Of a stretch of 63,722 nucleotides of DNA, positions 41,425-49,569 are shown one piece after another. Each line of letters begins with the position of its first letter. Within the stretch, counting starts at the first letter, position 1. Origin of the DNA: Marvinbryantia sp. GTDB lineage: Bacteria; Bacillota; Clostridia; Lachnospirales; Lachnospiraceae. The translations under genes and the position numbers were made by a program. Where the stretch lies: NCBI GenBank assembly GCA_016297895.1, contig JAEDFS010000007.1:1-63722 (forward strand). Reading direction: 5' to 3'. The notes below the pieces were generated by a model that did not search any database, had not been told where the DNA came from, and saw only the letters and a program-made list of their open reading frames with translations.

Positions 41425-42792
41425 ATGAGTACCTGTTTTGATCTGGTGGTGATCGGCGCCGGACCGGGCGGATATGAGGCAGCTCTTGAGGCAGCGAAGC
41501 TTGGAATGCATACGGCGCTGATTGAAAAGACGGCTGTGGGCGGAACCTGCTTAAATCGAGGCTGTATTCCCACAAAAGCATTGATGCACAGCGCTGAACT
41601 GGCGGCAAAGATCAGGGGAGCAAAAGAGTTTGGAATCCGGGTACAGGAACCGGAAATTGATCTGAAGGCGGTGCAGGAGCATAAAGAGAACACCATCGCA
41701 GCGCTTCAGAAAGGGATCCGAAGTCTCTTAAAAGGGGCAAAGGTAACGCTCTATGAGGGAAAGGGAAAGGTATGTTCCCCGAAGCTTGTGGAGGTAACGA
41801 CAGAAGAAGGAGAGACACTGGAGCTTGAGACAGAAAAAATTCTTCTGGCAACGGGAAGTGTGCCGTCTCTTGTACCGATTCCCGGAATCGATCTTCCCGG
41901 AGTTATGACAAGCGATGAAATGCTGAATCTTGAGGAAAAGCCGGAATCGCTGCTGATCATCGGCGGAGGTGTCATCGGTGTGGAATTTGCCGGTATTTAT
42001 CAGGCGTTTGGAAGCAAAGTGACCATCGTGGAGGCACTTCCTTCCCTGCTGGCAAACATGGATAAGGAACTGGGCCAGAGCGTGAAGATGTCATTGAAGA
42101 AAAAAGGTGTGGACATTCATACCGGCGCCAGGGTGGAGAAGCTGGAAGCCTGTGAACAGGGAATCCGCTGTACTTTTACGGAAAAAGAGGAGACGCAGGT
42201 ATGTGAGGCTTCCAAAGTACTGGTTGCAGTGGGCAGACGTCCTTTTACCGAAGGCCTTTTTGAAGAGCCGTGTATGCCCGTCATGGAGCGGGGAAGGATC
42301 TGCGTGGATGAGGAGTTCCAGACCAGCATTCCGGGCATCTATGCGATCGGAGATGTAAATGGTCTGCTTCAGCTGGCTCATGCAGCCACGGCTCAGGGCA
42401 TCCGGGCTGTCCATGGAATGAAAGGAGAGAAACATCCGTCGGAACCAATGTTGATTCCCTCCTGTGTATATACAGACCCGGAGGTGGCTTCGGTGGGACT
42501 GACTGCATCAGCAGCACAGGAACAGGGCATTTCGGTGAAGACGCATAAGATCGTCAGCTCATCCAATGGGAAATCCGTGCTTTCCGGGCAGGAAAGAGGA
42601 TTTATGAAAGTCGTTTATCTGGAAGACAGCCATGTGATCGTGGGAGCACAATTGTATTGTGCAAGAGCTACGGACATGATCAGTGAATTTGCAGAGGCGA
42701 TTCTTCAGAAAATGACTCTGGAAGAGATGGCGGCCGTCATTCGACCTCACCCGTCTTTCAGTGAGATGATCACGGATGTGGTAAAAATATAG
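41425..42792 (+). CDS. lpdA: dihydrolipoyl dehydrogenase (L protein)
   Basis: A 455-residue FAD flavoenzyme that reoxidises dihydrolipoyl-GcvH with NAD+. It has the N-terminal FAD loop VVIGAGPGGYEAALEAAKLG, the redox-active disulfide GGTCLNRGCIPTKA (about residues 39-52), the NAD loop LLIIGGGVIGVEFAGIYQAFG, a second FAD motif IYAIGDVNG and the C-terminal His-Pro (IRPHPSFSE). ATG 41425 has AGAAGGG upstream; the TTG at 41422 is rejected. It completes the glycine cleavage operon. Confidence 0.97.
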   Translation: MSTCFDLVVIGAGPGGYEAALEAAKLGMHTALIEKTAVGGTCLNRGCIPTKALMHSAELAAKIRGAKEFGIRVQEPEIDLKAVQEHKENTIAALQKGIRSLLKGAKVTLYEGKGKVCSPKLVEVTTEEGETLELETEKILLATGSVPSLVPIPGIDLPGVMTSDEMLNLEEKPESLLIIGGGVIGVEFAGIYQAFGSKVTIVEALPSLLANMDKELGQSVKMSLKKKGVDIHTGARVEKLEACEQGIRCTFTEKEETQVCEASKVLVAVGRRPFTEGLFEEPCMPVMERGRICVDEEFQTSIPGIYAIGDVNGLLQLAHAATAQGIRAVHGMKGEKHPSEPMLIPSCVYTDPEVASVGLTASAAQEQGISVKTHKIVSSSNGKSVLSGQERGFMKVVYLEDSHVIVGAQLYCARATDMISEFAEAILQKMTLEEMAAVIRPHPSFSEMITDVVKI

Positions 42793-42823
42793 AATGAAAT
42801 AGAAAGGAAACCGGCAAAAGGTA

Positions 42824-42852
42824 TTGAAATTTCCTCCTTTTTCATGTAAAAT
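42824..42852 (+). promoter_or_regulatory. promoter of citrate synthase gene
   Basis: TTGAAA (42824-42829), 17 bp, TAAAAT (42847-42852) with an extended TG one base before the -10. Confidence 0.75.
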
Positions 42853-42888
42853 AGGAAAAATATTTTAGTAGCTGGAGGAGGGATCGTT

Positions 42889-44268
42889 ATGTCGGATAAC
42901 GAAATGATGAGTCTGGAAAATATTGAAGGCGTAAGAAATGAGATGGAGCATCTGGAACAGGAACTTTTGAATAACCATCGAATTGACCCCAACCTGTATC
43001 TGGAGTTTGATGTAAAACGAGGACTTCGTGATTCAGCCGGTAAAGGAGTTCTGACCGGACTGACAGAGATCTCGGATGTAGTGGCATATGATCTGATAAA
43101 TGGAAGAAGGATTCCGGCAGAGGGTACTCTTTACTATCAGGGAATCAATGTGAAGGATCTGGTAGCCGGACTGGAAGGAAGAAAGTACGGATTTGAAGAG
43201 ACCGTTTATCTGCTGATCTTTGGAAAGCTTCCGGACCCGGATGAGCTGAAATATTTTGTGGACTTTCTGTTCCAGCTTGAGTGTCTGAGCGGACGTTTTG
43301 TCAGAGATGTGGTCATGAAAGCATCCTGTGAGAATATCATGAATGCCATGCAGAGATGTATTCTGTCTCTGTATACCTATGATGCAAATCCGGAGGATAT
43401 TTCTTCGGGAAATGTACTTCGTCAGAGCCTGGAGCTGATTGCCAAGCTTCCACTGATCGCAGTGTATTCCTATCATTCCTACCGTCATTTCCGGAAGGAT
43501 GATACTCTGCTGATCCGTAATCCCAAGCCGGGACTGTCCATGGCAGAAAACATTCTGCTGATGCTCCGTCCGGATGGCAATTATACAGAACTGGAGGCGA
43601 AGGTTCTGGATATTGCACTGATCCTTCATGCAGAGCACGGTGGTGGTAACAACTCCACCTTTACCACCCATGTAGTGACCTCTTCCGGTACGGATACGTA
43701 TTCTTCGGTGGCTGCTTCCATTGGTTCTCTGAAGGGCCCCAGACATGGTGGTGCCAATCTGAAGGTTCAGAATATGTTTGCAAATATCAAAGAGAATATC
43801 AAAGACTGGACCAATGAGGAAGAAGTGGCTGCATACCTGCAGAAGATTCTGGATAAGAAGGCTTTTGACAGAACAGGCCTGATCTACGGTATGGGACATG
43901 CCGTATACACTCTTTCCGATCCCCGTGAGCAGATCCTGAAGAAATTTGCAAGGCAACTGGCAGAAGAGAAGGGTATGATGGAAGAATTTGCCCTTTATGA
44001 GCTGGTAGAAAGACTGGCGGGAAGACTTATTATGGAACACAGAAAGCTGTTTAAAAATGTCTGTGCCAATGTGGACTTTTACAGCGGACTGGTTTATTCC
44101 ATGCTGGGAATCCCGGAGGAACTGTTTACTCCGATTTTTGCCATTGCGCGTATGCCGGGGTGGAGTGCACACCGTCTGGAGGAACTGATCAATGCCAACA
44201 AGATCATCCGTCCGGCATATAAATATGTGGGACAGCATATTGATTTTACAGCTTTTGAGGAACGGTAA
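42889..44268 (+). CDS. gltA: citrate/2-methylcitrate synthase family protein
   Basis: A 459-residue citrate synthase condensing oxaloacetate and acetyl-CoA. Catalytic histidines appear in LHAEHGGGNNSTFTTHVV and RHGGANLKV, and in GMGHAVYTLSDPRE; the active-site Asp would be in ANVDFYSGLVYSMLG; the Arg in ARMPGWSAHRLEE. About 60 extra residues precede the core (LEQELLNNHRIDPNLYLEFDVKRGLRDSAG), as in many clostridial homologues. Likely role: the oxidative branch towards 2-oxoglutarate for glutamate synthesis. Own promoter, GGAGGAGGG site, and terminator after the stop. Confidence 0.94.
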   Translation: MSDNEMMSLENIEGVRNEMEHLEQELLNNHRIDPNLYLEFDVKRGLRDSAGKGVLTGLTEISDVVAYDLINGRRIPAEGTLYYQGINVKDLVAGLEGRKYGFEETVYLLIFGKLPDPDELKYFVDFLFQLECLSGRFVRDVVMKASCENIMNAMQRCILSLYTYDANPEDISSGNVLRQSLELIAKLPLIAVYSYHSYRHFRKDDTLLIRNPKPGLSMAENILLMLRPDGNYTELEAKVLDIALILHAEHGGGNNSTFTTHVVTSSGTDTYSSVAASIGSLKGPRHGGANLKVQNMFANIKENIKDWTNEEEVAAYLQKILDKKAFDRTGLIYGMGHAVYTLSDPREQILKKFARQLAEEKGMMEEFALYELVERLAGRLIMEHRKLFKNVCANVDFYSGLVYSMLGIPEELFTPIFAIARMPGWSAHRLEELINANKIIRPAYKYVGQHIDFTAFEER

Positions 44269-44297
44269 GCGTCAGGCTTTCGTTTTCCGGGGAAATT

Positions 44298-44323
44298 TGG
44301 GACCGCTCAGATCGAGCGGTCCC
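44298..44323. terminator. convergent terminator between citrate synthase and response regulator
   Basis: GGGACCGCTC-AGATC-GAGCGGTCCC: perfect 10-bp stem with A/T-rich flanks rather than a long T run; it abuts the response-regulator stop codon. Confidence 0.7.
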
Positions 44324-44944
44324 TTATAAATTCTGATAATAGAAGATGGCAAGCTGTGTTCTGTCCCGAAGCTGCAGCTTCTCCAGGATCACACTGATAT
44401 AGTTTCGAACGGTTCCTTCGCCCAGAAACATGGTATCTGCGATCTCACGATTACTTAAACCGTCTGCAACGGCCCGAATGATGGCCAGTTCTTTTTCTCC
44501 AATTCCGTAAGTTCCATAATCAAAATGTTTTTCCTTCTGCAGAAGCTCCGGAATACGGCTGATAATTTCACTTCCAAATACGGTCTGTCCGCTGTATACC
44601 GCTTTCAATGCCGGAATCAGATTTGCGTAATCCTGCTTCAGAAGGTATCCTTTTGTCCCTAATTTTAATGCCTTTACGATATATTCATCATCAGAAAAAG
44701 TAGTAAGAAGCAAAATGCGTGCATCCGGATGCTGCTTCAGGATCTGCGCCGCTGCGTCCAGTCCGTTCATTTCTTTCATACGGATATCCATCAGCAGGAT
44801 GTCCGGCATAAGGCGGGGATAGAGTGACAGCGCATCCAGTCCGCTGCATCCGGTTCCGATCACATGGATAGAAGGATCTGTCTCCAGAATCGTCTTCAAA
44901 GCGGTAGTCACCAGCATATCGTCATCAATTAACAGGATATTCAT
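44324..44944 (-). CDS. NarL/LuxR-type response regulator
   Basis: A 206-residue response regulator: receiver domain (about 1-120) with acidic pocket DDD at 7-9, phospho-acceptor Asp53 in LLMDIRMKEMNG, Thr in LLLTTFSDDEY and Lys in GTKGYLLK, then a LuxR helix-turn-helix (KELAIIRAVADGLSNREIADTMFLGEGTVRNYISVIL). ATG 44944 overlaps the kinase stop (ATGA) and has AAGGAG 8 nt upstream. Together with the kinase it probably controls the divergent ABC exporter through the dyads at 46118-46175. Confidence 0.93.
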   Translation of the reverse strand: MNILLIDDDMLVTTALKTILETDPSIHVIGTGCSGLDALSLYPRLMPDILLMDIRMKEMNGLDAAAQILKQHPDARILLLTTFSDDEYIVKALKLGTKGYLLKQDYANLIPALKAVYSGQTVFGSEIISRIPELLQKEKHFDYGTYGIGEKELAIIRAVADGLSNREIADTMFLGEGTVRNYISVILEKLQLRDRTQLAIFYYQNL

Positions 44945-46059
44945 TGGATGTCTCCTTTCGGGATGGTAATGTAAATGCAAAACCCGGATTCCGTCTGGAT
45001 ATGCAGCACGCCTTTTAAAGCTTCCACCCGGGTACGGATATTGGAAAGACCGATTCCGGAGTGTGTTTCCGGAGATGGGAGAGAAGCCTTCGTTCCGTTA
45101 TCACGGATGATCAGCTGATAAAAGGCCGGATGTTCCAGTGCCGTGATCCAGGCATGATCTGCATTGCTGTGACGGGAAATATTTACCAGGGCTTCTTTTA
45201 TAATGGAAATAACGCTTAAGGTAATCTCTTTTGGGATCTCCGGAGAAATTCCGTACTGCAGAGTGACCGGACAGAAAGAAAAGTCATGCACCAGGGTCTC
45301 CAGGGAGGTCTTCAGATTGACAGAGCTGTCATGGAGGTCATGTACACTTTCCCGGATACTGTTCATGGCCTGATTTAACGTCTCATCCAGCTGTTCCAGA
45401 GGAGAGGTCAGTTCAGGGTGCCGGTTGATGACTTTCAGAGCTCCGGTCATTAAGATGGAACGTGTCAGCATATGTCCTACATTATCATGTATTTCCCTTG
45501 CAATGCGGTTTCGTTCCTTAAGAGTAGCAGTATAGATCTGATAATCTTGATTCTCTATCAGGGAACGGTTTTTTTCTTTCAGGAGAAGCTGCAGTTCCGT
45601 ATCATCGTCCCTGTTTTTCAGAAAACGCTGATGGAGAACTTCATACCGGTCTGTTCTGATACGGAGATACAGAGCCAGTCCGCAGCCGCAGCACAGAAAA
45701 AAGAAAAAATGCGGGTCCTTCTGGAGAACATACTCCCGGAGGAGGGCAAGAAAAGCAATGGCTGCCGGAAAGAAACAGAACATACGGGATCTTTTGTCCG
45801 GGGCAGCGGCAGAAAAAAGTCCCGGAAGGTCATAGATCAGAAGCGGAAAAAACAGGACCGTTTCCGGAAGAACAAAAGCGGCGCAAAAGGAAAAGGTCAG
45901 AAAGATGGCGCCGATCCGGGGTTGATTTTGGACATATAAAAGCATGCTGACCGATAAGGCTCCAAGAAAAGCGATCAGATAAGCCGAAGTGGGAGCAGTC
46001 CGAAAAAGACTGAACAGACAGCAGACCAGAAGCAGAATTTTATCGATAAACAGGTACAT
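44941..46059 (-). CDS. HisKA_3 sensor histidine kinase
   Basis: A 372-residue membrane kinase of the DesK/LiaS-like group: four to six short hydrophobic segments (residues 1-130), a coiled-coil linker, the dimerisation and phospho-acceptor motif AREIHDNVGHMLTRS with His191, and an HATPase domain (EALVNISRHSNADHAW, IIRDNGTKAS, GIGLSNIRTRVEALKG). There is no large external domain, which suits sensing of the membrane or of the neighbouring transporter. ATG 46059 has AAAGGAG upstream; the earlier in-frame start is rejected. Confidence 0.9.
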   Translation of the reverse strand: MYLFIDKILLLVCCLFSLFRTAPTSAYLIAFLGALSVSMLLYVQNQPRIGAIFLTFSFCAAFVLPETVLFFPLLIYDLPGLFSAAAPDKRSRMFCFFPAAIAFLALLREYVLQKDPHFFFFLCCGCGLALYLRIRTDRYEVLHQRFLKNRDDDTELQLLLKEKNRSLIENQDYQIYTATLKERNRIAREIHDNVGHMLTRSILMTGALKVINRHPELTSPLEQLDETLNQAMNSIRESVHDLHDSSVNLKTSLETLVHDFSFCPVTLQYGISPEIPKEITLSVISIIKEALVNISRHSNADHAWITALEHPAFYQLIIRDNGTKASLPSPETHSGIGLSNIRTRVEALKGVLHIQTESGFCIYITIPKGDIQ

Positions 46060-46088
46060 AGAGACTCCTTTTTTCATTCGTTTCCTAT

Positions 46089-46182
46089 AGTATAGATCAT
46101 AAAAACAATTTGGAAAAGTGACAAATGTCACTGGGATTTCTAACATCTGACACTGTAAGTAAGAAGCATGCTTCTATATAAT
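46089..46182. promoter_or_regulatory. divergent promoter region with two dyads
   Basis: GTGACA-AA-TGTCAC (46118-46131) is a perfect inverted repeat; AGAAGCATGCTTCT (46162-46175) is a perfect 14-bp palindrome. For the - strand genes a TATACT lies at 46094-46089 without a good -35. For the ABC genes TATAAT lies at 46177-46182, again without a good -35, and the palindrome occupies the promoter spacer. Weak -35 boxes and the dyads suggest activator control, most likely by the adjacent response regulator. Confidence 0.6.
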
Positions 46183-46212
46183 AAAATCAAAGATCGGAAG
46201 GAGAGAAAAACA

Positions 46213-47145
46213 ATGCTTCATATAAAAAATCTGGTAAAACGTTATGGCGAGCTGGTGGCCCTGGATCATCTGAATCTGGATATCCGGGAGGGTGAGATAT
46301 TTGGTTTGCTGGGGCCAAACGGCTCAGGGAAAACGACGGCGATCAACTGTATCCTTGCGCTGCTCAAATATGATAAGGGCAGCATTACTGTGATGGGAAA
46401 GGAGATGCACCCGGACAGCTATGAGCTGAAACGGCAGATCGGTGTGGTGCCTCAGAATGTGGCTGTATTTGATCAGATGAATGTACAGGCCAACATTGAT
46501 TATTTCTGCGGTTTATATGTGACCGAAAAAGAAAAGAGAAAACAGCTGGTAGAGGAAGCAATCGAATTTGTGGGACTCCAGGATTATAGAAAAATGATGC
46601 CGGCGAAACTCTCGGGAGGACTTCTGAGGAGGCTCAATATTGCCTGCGGAATCGCTCACAAACCAAAACTGATCATTATGGATGAACCCACCGTAGCCGT
46701 GGATCCTCAGAGCCGCAACCGGATCCTGGAAGGGATTCAGGAATTGAACCGTCAGGGGTCTACAATTATCTATACTTCTCATTATATGGAAGAGGTAGAG
46801 CAGATCTGCAGCCGGATCATGATCATGGATCACGGAAGAGCTATTGCAACAGGGACTTCGGATGAATTAAAGCAGATGATCAGGACGGGAGAAACGATAC
46901 ATATCAGCGGAATCGACCTGAAACAGGAACATCTGGCAGTCATCGAAACGCTTCCTCACGTGTTCTGGACAGATTATGATGAGGAAAAGACACTGACCGT
47001 GAAATGTACGGCAGGAAAACATAATCTGATCCGTGTGCTCAATTATCTTCAGGAGCAGGAGATCGAGTTTGGTCAGGTGACATCAGAACGGCCGACGCTC
47101 AATGATGTATTTCTGGAAATTACCGGGAAAGAATTGCGGGATTAA
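46213..47145 (+). CDS. ABC-2 type exporter ATP-binding protein
   Basis: A 310-residue ATPase of a DrrA/NatA-like ABC-2 exporter. Walker A LGPNGSGKTTAIN (about residues 36-48), Q-loop VPQNVAVFD, signature KLSGGLLRRLNIACGIAH, Walker B LIIMDEPTVAVDPQ and the H-loop YTSHYMEEVE are all present, and a C-terminal DUF4162-like segment follows. ATG 46213 has AAGGAGAG 8 nt upstream; an upstream in-frame ATG at 46168 is rejected. The two permeases follow directly. Context with a two-component system suggests drug or peptide export and self-protection. Confidence 0.94.
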   Translation: MLHIKNLVKRYGELVALDHLNLDIREGEIFGLLGPNGSGKTTAINCILALLKYDKGSITVMGKEMHPDSYELKRQIGVVPQNVAVFDQMNVQANIDYFCGLYVTEKEKRKQLVEEAIEFVGLQDYRKMMPAKLSGGLLRRLNIACGIAHKPKLIIMDEPTVAVDPQSRNRILEGIQELNRQGSTIIYTSHYMEEVEQICSRIMIMDHGRAIATGTSDELKQMIRTGETIHISGIDLKQEHLAVIETLPHVFWTDYDEEKTLTVKCTAGKHNLIRVLNYLQEQEIEFGQVTSERPTLNDVFLEITGKELRD

Positions 47146-47156
47146 GGAGGAAAGAA

Positions 47157-48266
47157 ATGGGACGATTGTTTGTGATAAATCTGAAACGGATCTTTGCCAA
47201 CCGAATGAATATGTTCTGGACTATTATTTTTCCCATGGTTCTGGGAACATTGTTTTATGCTACCTTCGGAAGCGGTGTGGACATGGAAAAAATGAAGGCG
47301 ATTCCGGTGGCAGCGGTGGAGGGAGAAAATCAGGCCTTTGAATCATTTCTGAATGAGCTGGATGGAAGTACACTGAGCCTGTCCTGGATGACAGAAGAGG
47401 AAGCATCAGAAGCACTGAGAGAGGGAACGGTAATTGGCGTTTTTTATGCAGCCAGTGAGCCGACACTGACTGTAACCGGCTCACAGCTGCAGGAGAGTAT
47501 TCTGGAAACTCTGCTCACTTCCTATCTGGAAAATGAAGCCATGATGAAGGAAATAGGAGAAAAGAACATGTTGGGGATGATAAAGGCAGCACAAAGCCTG
47601 TCAGATTATTCTCAGATGGTAGAGGAAGTAACGGTCAGCGGTAAAAGTGTGGACAATGATGTCAATTATTTTTATGCTCTTCTTGGTATGGCCTGCCTGT
47701 TCGGGGCATTTCAGGGGCTTACAGGTGCGGAGGAACTGAAGGCAAATCTATCTCCTCTGGCAGCCAGAAGAAGCATTTCACCGGTACATCGAATGACTAT
47801 GGTGATAGCAGAAATGTTGGCCGGGTTTACGGCACAGTTCTTTAATATCTGTGTGCTGCTGATCTACCTGACCCAGGTACTTCATCTGAATTTCGGAAGT
47901 AATCTGCCTGCGATGATTCCAATATGTATCTTTGGAAGCATGGCCGGAGTGGCTTTTGGAATCTTTATCGGCAGCAGCAGAATGCCGGAGGGACCCAAGA
48001 TCGGAATTCTGGTGGGATCTACGCTGCTGATGAGTTTTCTGGCGGGATTGATGTTCGGAGGAATGAAGGATGTGGTGGAAAAGTATTTCCCCATTCTGAA
48101 CCGGATCAATCCGGCGGCTCTCATCTCCGATGCCTTTTACAGTATAGCCGTGTATGAGAATCCGCAGCGTTATCGGATGAATCTTCTTCTTCTGGCACTG
48201 ATCACAGGAGGAATGGTATGGATCAGTTTCTGTACATTGAGGAGGGAACGTTATGACAGTATTTAG
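47157..48266 (+). CDS. ABC-2 type permease subunit 1
   Basis: A 369-residue ABC-2 permease: one N-terminal membrane helix (NMFWTIIFPMVLGTLFYATF), a long external segment (about 40-170), then five helices (YFYALLGMACLFGAFQGLTG, MLAGFTAQFFNICVLLIYLT, MIPICIFGSMAGVAFGIFIG, ILVGSTLLMSFLAGLMFGG, LLLALITGGMVWISF). RINPAALISDAFYSI is typical of ABC-2 membrane proteins. AAGGAGG precedes the ATG. Its end overlaps permease 2 by 14 bp. Confidence 0.9.
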   Translation: MGRLFVINLKRIFANRMNMFWTIIFPMVLGTLFYATFGSGVDMEKMKAIPVAAVEGENQAFESFLNELDGSTLSLSWMTEEEASEALREGTVIGVFYAASEPTLTVTGSQLQESILETLLTSYLENEAMMKEIGEKNMLGMIKAAQSLSDYSQMVEEVTVSGKSVDNDVNYFYALLGMACLFGAFQGLTGAEELKANLSPLAARRSISPVHRMTMVIAEMLAGFTAQFFNICVLLIYLTQVLHLNFGSNLPAMIPICIFGSMAGVAFGIFIGSSRMPEGPKIGILVGSTLLMSFLAGLMFGGMKDVVEKYFPILNRINPAALISDAFYSIAVYENPQRYRMNLLLLALITGGMVWISFCTLRRERYDSI

Positions 48267-49422
48267 AGGATATTTGCAGATCATAAAGAAGAATATGGGA
48301 ATGATCGTGATGTATCTGTGCATTTTTCTGTCTGTCTGCATGGTGATCCAGCGTTCCCTGGGATCTGCAGGGATCAGCGGGGGATTTTCTTCTGTGAAAG
48401 TCAATGTAGGCATTGTGGATCGGGACGGAGGGATTCTTGCCCGGACACTGACGGACTATCTGGACAGAGAACAGAACCTGGTGGAGATTGAGGATCAGGA
48501 AGAGACGATTCAGGAAGAGCTGTTTTATCGGAATGTTTCCTATGTACTGGTGATTCCGGAAGGGATAGAAGAAGCGTGCAGAGCCGGTAAAGCAGCGGTG
48601 CAGGCCATCAAGGTACCGGATTCCTACGACGGATATTATCTGGATGCCTGTGTCAATAATCTGCTGAACCAGGTGCGGACCTATCTGGCAGGCGGTTTTA
48701 CCATGGAGGAAGCCTGTCGGTCAGCATTGGAACTTGGAGAGAAAAAGGGAACGGTGACACTTTTGGATCTGAACGGACATGAGGGTGTGCGGACCGACTA
48801 TAATTATTATTTTGCCTATCTGCCCTATGGATTGCTGGGAAGTATGATTATGTCCATGAGCGTGGTGATCATGGAGTTTAAGAAAAGATCCGTCAGTCAG
48901 AGAATGAGATGCTCTGCCGTACCCTTTCTGTGGCAGCAGGTTTCTGCCATCGGTGCATTTTTCCTGGTAGGCATATTTACCTGGGGAATCTATATCCTTG
49001 CACAGGCATGCCTGTACGCAGGAGGGATGTTTCAGGATGCCAACACCCTATACTATATCCTCAACAGTATGTCCTGTATGCTGGTGGCCATGGCTCTTGC
49101 CTATGTCAGCGGAATGCTTGCCCATACTCCGGCTTCTCTGAATGGATTGAATAATGTGCTGTCACTGGGACTCTGTTTCCTGGGAGGTGTTTTTGTTCCC
49201 ATTGAAATGCTGGGGGATGGGATGGAAAAGATATCCCGTTTTACCCCGACTTACTGGTATTCAAAAATCAACGGGATTCTGGGAAACTATGGAGAACTGG
49301 GAAGGGAACTGAAGGGAGAGATTTTTCAGGGACTTCTGATCCAGGTGCTGTTTGCGGCAGCCTGTATCGCAGTGACAATGGCTGTGAAAAAGGCGTTTGA
49401 GAGGAAAAATCCTCAGAGGTAA
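48253..49422 (+). CDS. ABC-2 type permease subunit 2
   Basis: A 389-residue partner permease with the same plan: N-terminal helix (MGMIVMYLCIFLSVCMVIQ), an external domain (about 35-185, with VNVGIVDRDGGILARTLTDYL and VSYVLVIPEGIEEA as in YhgE/Pip-like and ABC-2 families), then six helices and the conserved FTPTYWYSKINGIL before the last span. It overlaps subunit 1 by 14 bp, so translation is coupled. No clear terminator follows; the next gene has its own promoter. Confidence 0.9.
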   Translation: MTVFRGYLQIIKKNMGMIVMYLCIFLSVCMVIQRSLGSAGISGGFSSVKVNVGIVDRDGGILARTLTDYLDREQNLVEIEDQEETIQEELFYRNVSYVLVIPEGIEEACRAGKAAVQAIKVPDSYDGYYLDACVNNLLNQVRTYLAGGFTMEEACRSALELGEKKGTVTLLDLNGHEGVRTDYNYYFAYLPYGLLGSMIMSMSVVIMEFKKRSVSQRMRCSAVPFLWQQVSAIGAFFLVGIFTWGIYILAQACLYAGGMFQDANTLYYILNSMSCMLVAMALAYVSGMLAHTPASLNGLNNVLSLGLCFLGGVFVPIEMLGDGMEKISRFTPTYWYSKINGILGNYGELGRELKGEIFQGLLIQVLFAAACIAVTMAVKKAFERKNPQR

Positions 49423-49479
49423 CAGAGAAGGAAAAATATGTTGATGTAATGGATTAGAATCTGGCACCAAAGAAAAAGA

Positions 49480-49509
49480 TTGCCTGTTCAGATAGATAAG
49501 CAGTATAAT
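49480..49509 (+). promoter_or_regulatory. promoter of the pRiA4b ORF-3/SEC-C gene
   Basis: TTGCCT (49480-49485), 18 bp, TATAAT (49504-49509), 60 bp before the ATG. Confidence 0.65.
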
Positions 49510-49569
49510 GGAAGAGACAGGAAATAAGAAAAAGTACACGCCTGTGCACGATTATGAGGAGAATTGCAA

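Noticed and set aside
43033..44238. 401-codon - strand frame
   Set aside because: Antisense of citrate synthase, low-complexity antisense composition.
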